The notes under the pieces are model-generated. The model was given only the letters and a program-made list of their open reading frames with translations. It was not told the origin of the DNA and searched no databases. Shown here piece by piece: positions 57,573-64,000 of a stretch of DNA of 64,000 bases. Source of the stretch: Heloderma charlesbogerti. Taxonomy: Eukaryota > Chordata > Lepidosauria > Squamata > Helodermatidae. The stretch covers positions 124,001-188,000 of the forward strand of contig JANEZZ010002765.1 in assembly GCA_026122225.1 (NCBI GenBank), in the 5' to 3' direction. The translations under genes and the position numbers were made by a program. How positions within the stretch are numbered: position 1 is the first letter of the stretch; each line of letters starts with the position of its first letter.

Positions 57573-58778
57573 CTATCTCACCTCCTGTTTCAGAGCTTGT
57601 AACCGCGGATTGAACCATGGTGCAGTCCGAGCCCTGTTCAGGGGGAGAGGGCGTTTTGGAGCCACCTGATCTAATGCCCCAGTGATTGCGGCATTCCAGC
57701 CACCCACCAGGGTCTCAACCGAGTGGCCGTTGGTGTGCCCCAGAGAATCCCCAAGTGCGTTCAGGAATCCATTTGGATCCATAAGAAGCCTGGGGCGGGC
57801 CATTTTAATGGGTCCTCCACCCCTGTGGAGGGGTTGTGGAACTGAGAAGTCCAACGTCACCAGATAGTGATCTGACCATGACAAGGGGGGGGTGGATATA
57901 CCCCTGACTTTCAGATCACTCCCCGCTTCTCCAGAAACAAACACAAGGTCTAGCGCATGACCAGCTACATGGGTGGGCCCAGTTGGAATATGGTGCAGCT
58001 CCCAGGAGGCCATGGTCTCCATGAAGTCCCGAGGTGCTCCTGTGAGGATGGCCTCCGAATGTACGTTGAAGTCCCCCAACACCAATAAGTTAGTGGACTG
58101 TACACGCACATCAGAGACCACCTCAAGCACCTTGGACAGGGAGTCAGTCGTGCAGCGGGGTGGACGGTACAAGAGCAGAATCCCCAGACTGCCTTTCAGG
58201 CCCAACCTCCAGTACATGCACTCAGCAACCGTGGTCTCCCGGAGAGAGGGTCTTGTGAAGACCAAGGACTCTCGGTAGATAACAGCCACTCCCCCTCCCC
58301 GATCCCCAGCCCTCGGCTGCTGTGCATACGAAAATCCGGCTGGACACATGGCTGCAAGGGTTGGAGCAGCAGCCTCGGCCAGCCAGGTCTCCGTAATACA
58401 TGCCAGGTCTGCACCCTCGTCCAGGATCATGTCATGGATGAGGGAGGTTTTGTGGGTAACAGACCTGGCATTGCAGAGCAGCAAACGAAGGCCAGAAGAT
58501 GGGGTCACGCCTCCCCCAGCCATCCTTTGGCTCTGGACAGGCCCGGAGCAGGGGACAGATACTACACATCTCTCCCTTGTTCCCCTTATCTGGCATGGCC
58601 TGCCCCTAGCGCTCCGCCAGTGCCTGCTGCCCAGCCTCGGTATGTTCTGGCCCCCAACACTCCCCGCACTGCCTCCATCAGGTGGACACATGCCCCCTCG
58701 CTCCCGCCTATCAGGCAGGCTACCCACCCCTAAAAACATAACGAAATTCCCCAGAAAAAACAACAACAACAACAACAA
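57573..58778 (-). pseudogene. L2-clade LINE endonuclease part of ORF2
   Basis: 401 open codons, with LRLLLCNARSVTHK, ADLACITETWL, LVLGDFNVHSEA and SWSDHYLVTLDFSV, the APE-endonuclease motifs in order. It ends at a TAG, after which the same frame resumes with the RT. Confidence 0.88.
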
Positions 58779-58780
58779 AC
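58755..58780. repeat. (AAC)n run in the LINE 5' region
   Basis: ACAACAACAACAACAACA followed by CAATTAAAAAC. Confidence 0.85.
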
Positions 58781-58999
58781 AATTAAAAACAATCCCCTTA
58801 AAAATAACACCAGGCAGGAGTCCACAGGGAAGGCCCGGTGGTGGTGGCGGCGGCAGCAGGCCCAGCAGCGGCAGGCATACCTCTTCCCCGGTGGTGGTGT
58901 CTTCTCCTGCAGGCCCTGGCTCTCCCAGGCCACCTCAGCCAGCCAGTTTATGTAGCCCCTCCAGGGAGGGGCAGGTGGAGCAGCATAAGATCTTACATG

Positions 59000-60690
59000 C
59001 ATAAGATTAAGGGCACAATCTTTTAACTTGAAACCAAAAGCCAATTTTAAATGTGCCTGTGCTTCTAGATCATGTTGGACATAAACATCTCTTGACCTGC
59101 TCTTGATTCCAAATTGGTAGTTGCCAGTCTAGATCTAGGAAAGCAGAACTCCAGTGAAATAAAAGTGAACTGATTTTCATGCAAAGTGTCTTTTAGATAC
59201 ATGGTGACTTGTAGAAGATGTAATAGATTATTGTAATTGTGTTCAGCTTGATTGCATTGACAAGTACTTGAACAAGTAATTGAAAGGATAAATGATTCCA
59301 AGGTAAATGTTTAGCAATGAAATGTGTTACTACTAAATAATTAAAACACTTAGAAAAGGAACTAGTGGGCTATGTATGTCCTGTGTTTCCTTGCTTTGTG
59401 ATCTCATATTTACTGGTGTATCCACCATGGGATCCTGCAAAGTGCTTTAAACATTTACCCTTCTATTTTGTAAGTTCTTTACATCATGTATCTCCATGGG
59501 ATCAGAATGGAGGGAAGAATGACTTGCTGGGTGTGGAGTGGACAGGCATTCTTTAACAGGGTAGCCAAGATGCTGGCTGGAAAGGACTTTAATTTCACTT
59601 AAGACATCAGAATCAGAAGTGAAATATAAAAGGCATGCTAAAAGGGATGGGATGATGTACACTGCAGTGCTGGAGAAGAGCATATAACCACGTACATATT
59701 TTTAACATTTCTGAAATTGTGAGAGAAAATAGCATCGTGGAGTTTTCTGTCATTTAGTATTTGTTTTCCACTTTGTGGCTTGTATCTTTACTGAAGGTGG
59801 GTCACGCTAGCAACACAATATCTGCTGTTGGAGATCAGGCAGAAAGGGCAATATAGTAAAAGTAATGGAACATGAGGTCCTTTGGGGATTAAATATGGGT
59901 CTTTGGCCTTAAAGGTAAAAATCCACTGATTTAAAGGGCTAGATGAACATGCATAAGCAATAATGCAGGTGTTGCCACTCAGTTTCTAAAGATGTAAAAA
60001 ATTACTTAAACTTAAACTGTAAATACTCAAAATGTTAAAATACTGTAGAATATAAAAATGACATGGGGTGGTGGAAGGAATGTGTTGGTATGGAAGATAA
60101 TAGTAAGAGTATCCTGCAGTGTTTGTGAGCAGATTCAAGATAGTACTGTCAGCAGGCAAACAGCCTGGCAATCCTACACACACTTACCTAGGATTAAGTC
60201 CAACTGAGCTTAAAAGGGTTTACTTCTGAATAAAAATTCATAGGATTGTGGAGCATGTAACAGAGTGGAGGATTAAAAATTTTCTTGCACTTCAGATACC
60301 CCCTTTTAAAGAATGTGTTCACCTTTTGATGAGAAATATGGCAGTATTAATAGCCAAAAGCCTTTTAATACAAAATACTTAATTTGTATCAAGTATTTCA
60401 CACTTAATACAAATGAAGTGCAATTGATACAATAAAGCAGCGAAGTTTGTCAAGGATCAAATGAAACCGATTACATTTGACAGCCCTCAGAGTATGGTGA
60501 GCATGTAATGGATGCATAAGGCTGTTTGATTGACAATGGGAGCGATCGTAAAACCCGTAGGCGGGGCTATGTGGCAGCTTCATTCTGAGAGAAGCGAGCC
60601 AGGATTAAAATTTCAACAGATTCCCGGACCCCAGATTACGCATGCGTATTAAAGTACATTAGTTTGACGGCAGCGTAACTGGTTTACAGA
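59000..60690. other. Intergenic sequence upstream of the candidate exon
   Basis: No recognised gene. Contains a relic palindromic repeat at 60170-60250. Confidence 0.55.
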
Positions 60691-60758
60691 GATAAGAATA
60701 AAAGGTCTCCTATCTCACTGTGTGCATAGGTAATTTCCGGGTTCACTTTGGAGAAAAC

Positions 60759-60827
60759 ATGTTTAAACCTCCAGGGCGGAAGCGCAAGTTGATCGTAGAT
60801 ACCAATGGTAAAAGCAACAATTTTACG
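60759..60827 (+). CDS. Candidate unidentified first coding exon
   Basis: ATG at 60759 opens 23 codons, starting MFKPPGRKRKLIVD and ending NFT, before a donor-like GTATGT at 60828. GAATAAAAGG (60697-60706) could be a TATA-like box 50-60 bp upstream. The peptide has a basic cluster GRKRK like a nuclear signal. I do not recognise the gene. The exon ends in phase 0 whereas UBE2G2 exon 2 needs phase 1, so it is not an in-frame alternative start of UBE2G2. It may equally be chance. Confidence 0.3.
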
Positions 60828-61374
60828 GTATGTGTGACTGGGCACCAGCACGTCTTCCTAAGAAACAACGGAAGTAGTAAAGAGAAGAGCGCATGTACTT
60901 TCTAACTCAAATCTTATTTTGTGTGTGGGGAACATCTTTTTTTTTAAAAGTTTAAGACCCTTTAAAAATAGCCACGCAAACATTATCCCTGTATTTTTGG
61001 TGGGTGGCGTGGCACAGACGCATTGGGGCGGGAAGTGTGGTTTACAATAACCGGCAATGTAGTCTTGGTGCTGTTATCCCCAACTTGTAGGTTGGAGGAG
61101 TATGGCTTACAACAGTACTCCAACGTAACCCACTATTAATATTGCGGGGCAGAGGTGGGGACGAGGGTGATTTGGACCTCCAGCCCGAACGTCCCACTAC
61201 AAAACTCCCCGCAGATCACAGCAAAGGTGCACTTCAAATCACCCGCTCAGATCTTCTGCCGGACCGAATCTAGAAATCAGGGGCACGCAGGAGCTTCACG
61301 GTCTATTATTCATTCATTGACAGTTCGCACTTTTAAACGTCGCCCCAACCCGCCCAAACATCGCTCGAACAAAG

Positions 61375-61511
61375 CAGCCTTCCCCAACTTGGCGCTCTCC
61401 AGAGGTGTGGGACTACAACTCCCATAACCCCCCCAGCAGGCTATGCCTGCTGGGGGGGTTATGGGAGTTGTAGTCCCACACCTCTGGAGAGCGCCAAGTT
61501 GGGGAAGGCTG
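61375..61511. mobile_element. Perfect 67-bp-arm palindromic hAT-type MITE
   Basis: Arms 61375-61441 and 61445-61511 are exactly complementary around TAT. The end CAGCCTTCCCCAACTTGG and the ACTACAACTCCCAT box match the MITE family at 16378 and 37502. Flanks GAACAAAG and AACTAAAG match weakly. It is 382 bp upstream of the UBE2G2 start codon. Confidence 0.9.
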
Positions 61512-61569
61512 AACTAAAGGCTTCGCACAAAAGAGAGGACCGAATTAGAAAAAGCAGGAACGCCCATCC

Positions 61570-62300
61570 GTCGCTGCTGCCTCTCGCTTGCCGCTGTCCA
61601 CTCACGGAGAGAAACCCCTGGATTTCTATACTGGTCTCTTTTCCGCCCCGGGCCCGGATAGGACAAGACAGGGCCCGTTAGAAACGCCGCCCAGGTGTGT
61701 CCCTCTAAGCTTTTCCTATCTCTGTGGGTTGGTTGCGCTGGAGAGGCGAAGGGCATTGGCCGGCGTCGGCCTCGGCCCGGTCAAAGCGCAGCCGGAAGCA
61801 GCTCCTCAGGCGGCTGAGGCGACGGCAACAACCGCGGCGCAGCCCGCGGACGGCTCGGCCTCTGTTCCGCGTCCCCCCCCCCCCAGCCAGCCATGGCGGG
61901 CACGGCGCTCAAGCGGCTCATGGCGGAATACAAACGTGAGTAGCCGCGGGAGCGGGGCCGGCCGCGCCGTGTGCCGCCACGCGGGAAGGAGGGAGCGGCC
62001 TCGGCTGGTAGAACTCCCGGGCCACGAAGCCGGGCGTTTCTCCAGGCTTGGTGGCCGCGGGACGCCTCTCGTCCCGTCCTGGGCCTGTCGGGCCCTTCTC
62101 CGCCTCCCGTTTCGAGGCTGAGGAAGTGCGGGGCGCCTCCCTGTATGTAGGTGGGGCGGAGGAGGAGTGCGGGGCGCAGTCTTGGCTGGCGTCGGGATGG
62201 TGCCTCCCAGTCTGCGTGTCTCTCTGATAAGCGCAGCGTCGTTCCTCTTCGTGTGCGCAACCCGCCTCAGGAGCGGGCAGCCCTCGGTGTGTTTCGTTTT
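61570..62300 (+). promoter_or_regulatory. CpG-rich promoter of UBE2G2
   Basis: CG-dense around the start codon; ATTGG (61754-61758) is an inverted CCAAT box. Transcription start not determined. Confidence 0.7.
61893..61935 (+). CDS. UBE2G2: UBE2G2 exon 1 coding part (E2 ubiquitin-conjugating enzyme G2)
   Basis: ATG in CAGCCATGGC context encodes MAGTALKRLMAEYK and one base of the next codon, then donor GTGAGT at 61936. This is the exact start of UBE2G2, the E2 used in ER-associated degradation with gp78/HRD1. The catalytic Cys and the rest of the gene lie beyond the window, as no later exon with the family sequence is seen up to 64000. Neighbouring SUMO3 and PTTG1IP have the same relative orientation as in human 21q22.3. 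Confidence 0.9.
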
Positions 62301-62859
62301 TCTCCGGAATCCCGAGGTCCATCAGCAGGTGCAAAATAATGGCTCCCGAAGGATCACGTAGAACCAAGGAGCAAAGCGCCTCTGCGCTCATTCTCAGCTC
62401 TGGAATGGTTTCAACTAGGTCACGCACACAAATCCTTTGACATATATCTCTACCCTCGCCTCTCTCCTCCCCATCCCAGCTTTCTTGATTTTAGCAGCCT
62501 AATTTGGCGGGTGGGGTGGAGAAAAGCGTTTGATTTTTCCCAGCCTGCTCTATCTACTGCCCGTCCCTGGTCTAAGTGAGGAACCCATCAAGTTAAGACC
62601 GGACAGTGGGGAACACATTACACATCCAACGGTCCAAAGGGGCAACACTTTTTCCTGCAAGGTTTCTTTTAGAAAGCAAAGGTAGCAGTGTGGACCATGT
62701 AAAATTCCAGAATTCATATTGTTTTACGCCATTAGTGTAATGGCTCAATAAAGATATTACACTAATGTGGAGGTTGCCTTTCGTTTTTGTGTATGATTCA
62801 GATGTTCCTACAAATAAAAAATAACTGCATCTGGGAACCTAGCGTATCAGGGAGCAGGG

Positions 62860-62995
62860 CAGTGGTGGGGATACAGTGGCCCTCCAAATGTTGGACTACA
62901 AATTCCGTCAGCCTCAGCCAGCATGACTAGTGGTCAGGGATTGTGGGAGTTGTAGTCCCAACAACATCTGGAGGACCACAGGTTCCCCATCCCTG
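62860..62995. mobile_element. Palindromic hAT-type MITE
   Basis: CAGTGGTGGGGATACAGTGG and ACAGGTTCCCCATCCCTG are the ends. The GGACTACAAATTCCG / GGAGTTGTAGTCC pair is the family hallmark. Flanks GAGCAGGG and AAGTAGGA differ only by three transitions. Confidence 0.8.
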
Positions 62996-63463
62996 AAGTA
63001 GGATTTAGTCTAGTGACAGTATTATTCCTTGGCATGTAATTTTTTTTTTCATGTGGCGAGTTCTTTGTTTTATTTCATCCCATACAGAATGTTCAGTAAC
63101 AGTCTGAAATGGTATAGTGCAGCAAAAGGTTTGCTGCTTGCTTTTGTTGATTGTATAAACTCTCTGGACCCAAGCAGGAATTCTTCTGTGCAGTTCTGTT
63201 TAACAGCCTGACCAGAAATATATACTAGTTAGTTTCATTGTATGTAGGGTATTTTGTTGTTGTTGTTTTTATCATTAAATTGCCAGTGTGTAGGAGAGTT
63301 TGAAATGGCAAGATAGGAAGTGCCAAAAAGAAGCCAATCTTTAATGCAAGTCATGTCAATACAGGTCTACAATAAATGAGCTTACTGCCATATTAATTAA
63401 TCTTGACAAACCCTCAATAGGACTTCAGCTATGGTGGTTGAAATCAGAAATGTATCCTGTTTC

Positions 63464-63650
63464 TGGACTGTAACTTAGTGGTGGAGTAGATGCTTTGCAT
63501 GCAAAAGGTCCGAAGTTCAATCCCTGGCATCTCCAGAGAGGCTGGGAAAGACTCCAGTCTGAAACCTGGAAATCTACTATTAGTCAGTGTAGTCAATTCT
63601 GAGCTAGATAAATTAATGGCTTGACTCTATATAAAATAGCTTCCTAAGTT
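63464..63650 (+). mobile_element. tRNA-derived SINE
   Basis: TAACTTAGTGGTGGAGTAGA (A box) and GAAGTTCAATCCC (B box) are followed by GCATCTCCAG and a family-type tail. Relative of 22145-22330. Confidence 0.78.
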
Positions 63651-63728
63651 GCTACTAGCAAAGTCTCTGCAAAAGCACTGAATCAGTAGTAAAAAAACCA
63701 CACACACCCTCCCTTTCTCTTAATATAG

Positions 63729-63960
63729 GGTTGTATCCAATGGTGTCATTCTGCTGATGGAAGCAATTCTGTCAGAACCAGGAGAGGGGTGATTCTCTCT
63801 CCCTCCTCAAGCCTCCTGTGTGCATTCAAAATCTGCTCCAAAGGGCTGAGAAATCCAATGGAGCAGATTTTCAGGCAGTGCTGAAGTCTGCAGTGGGGAG
63901 GAGAGAGGGAGAAAGTCCCACTGTGGTATCAGATTTCCACTAGCACAACAGTGGATTTAA
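63729..63960. repeat. Possible MITE relic, relative of 29379-29655
   Basis: GGTTGTATCCAATGGTGTCA and CCACTAGCACAACAGTGGA echo the MITE in PTTG1IP intron 2. Ends not resolved. Confidence 0.5.
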
Positions 63961-64000
63961 GCCATAGTGTTCTTGACAATGTGTCAATAAACAACACGTA

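Larger units (their letters stand above)
55573..58990 (-). mobile_element. Near-complete L2-clade (CR1-group) LINE
   Basis: From the 3' end (55573, TTTATT-type tail and a CCCAGAGTGGC hairpin) to a GC-rich 5' region near 58990, it carries an ORF2 of about 1,025 codons on the minus strand. The endonuclease and RT parts are in the same frame and separated by a single TAG at 57573-57575, with a frameshift only near the C-terminus. A truncated relative is in PTTG1IP intron 5. Ends and duplication were not resolved exactly. Confidence 0.85.
61936..64000 (+). other. UBE2G2: UBE2G2 intron 1 (partial)
   Basis: No second exon seen. Contains MITEs at 62860-62995 and about 63729-63960 and a tRNA-derived SINE at about 63464-63650. 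Confidence 0.8.

Noticed and set aside
60759..60827. Alternative in-frame first exon of UBE2G2
   Set aside because: Ends in phase 0 whereas UBE2G2 exon 2 must be entered in phase 1.

Overview
This is nuclear DNA from an amniote, most likely a squamate reptile (lizard-type). Three facts point that way. Intron-exon genes match mammalian PTTG1IP, SUMO3 and UBE2G2. RTE-BovB LINEs are abundant beside L2/CR1 LINEs, a DIRS-type tyrosine-recombinase retrotransposon, hAT and Tc1 DNA transposons and tRNA-derived SINEs. Short palindromic repeats carrying an AGTAAG-CCCA-TTGAA core, which I associate with squamates, occur many times. Species cannot be fixed from sequence alone.

Layout. 1-12.7 kb is a graveyard of nested transposons: a complete BovB (45-4096, minus, 11-bp target-site duplication) split by a hairpin-rich hAT-type element, then a DIRS retrotransposon (about 4589-12668, minus) with both inverted terminal repeats and its internal complementary region, itself split by a second copy of the same hAT-type element, a BovB fragment and a Tc1/mariner element. 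12.7-20.1 kb is gene-free, with MITEs, microsatellites and a BovB inserted inside a foldback element. 20.2-39.4 kb is PTTG1IP (plus strand, seven coding exons, 180 aa). 43.2-54.3 kb is SUMO3 (plus strand, four coding exons, 94 aa). 55.6-59.0 kb holds a nearly open L2-clade LINE (minus). At 61.9 kb UBE2G2 begins (plus strand, only exon 1 in the window).

PTTG1IP, SUMO3 and UBE2G2 keep the same order and relative orientation as on human 21q22.3, so this is a conserved syntenic block. The genes are not an operon: each has its own CpG-rich promoter. SUMO3 and UBE2G2 are both in ubiquitin-like conjugation pathways, PTTG1IP is a membrane glycoprotein that binds securin.

The strongest unexplained structure is the pair of hAT-type elements at 259-1064 and 8026-8693. 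Each is bounded by TAGGGATG...CATCCCTA and a perfect 8-bp duplication, and each is filled with nested perfect hairpins. Also notable are a 67-bp-arm perfect palindrome 0.4 kb upstream of the UBE2G2 start, a GC-AG intron in PTTG1IP, a two-residue SUMO3 tail, and a candidate unidentified first exon at 60759. All coordinates of gene exons were derived by reading splice sites and reading frame. Repeat family names come from recognised protein motifs or termini, not from a database search.
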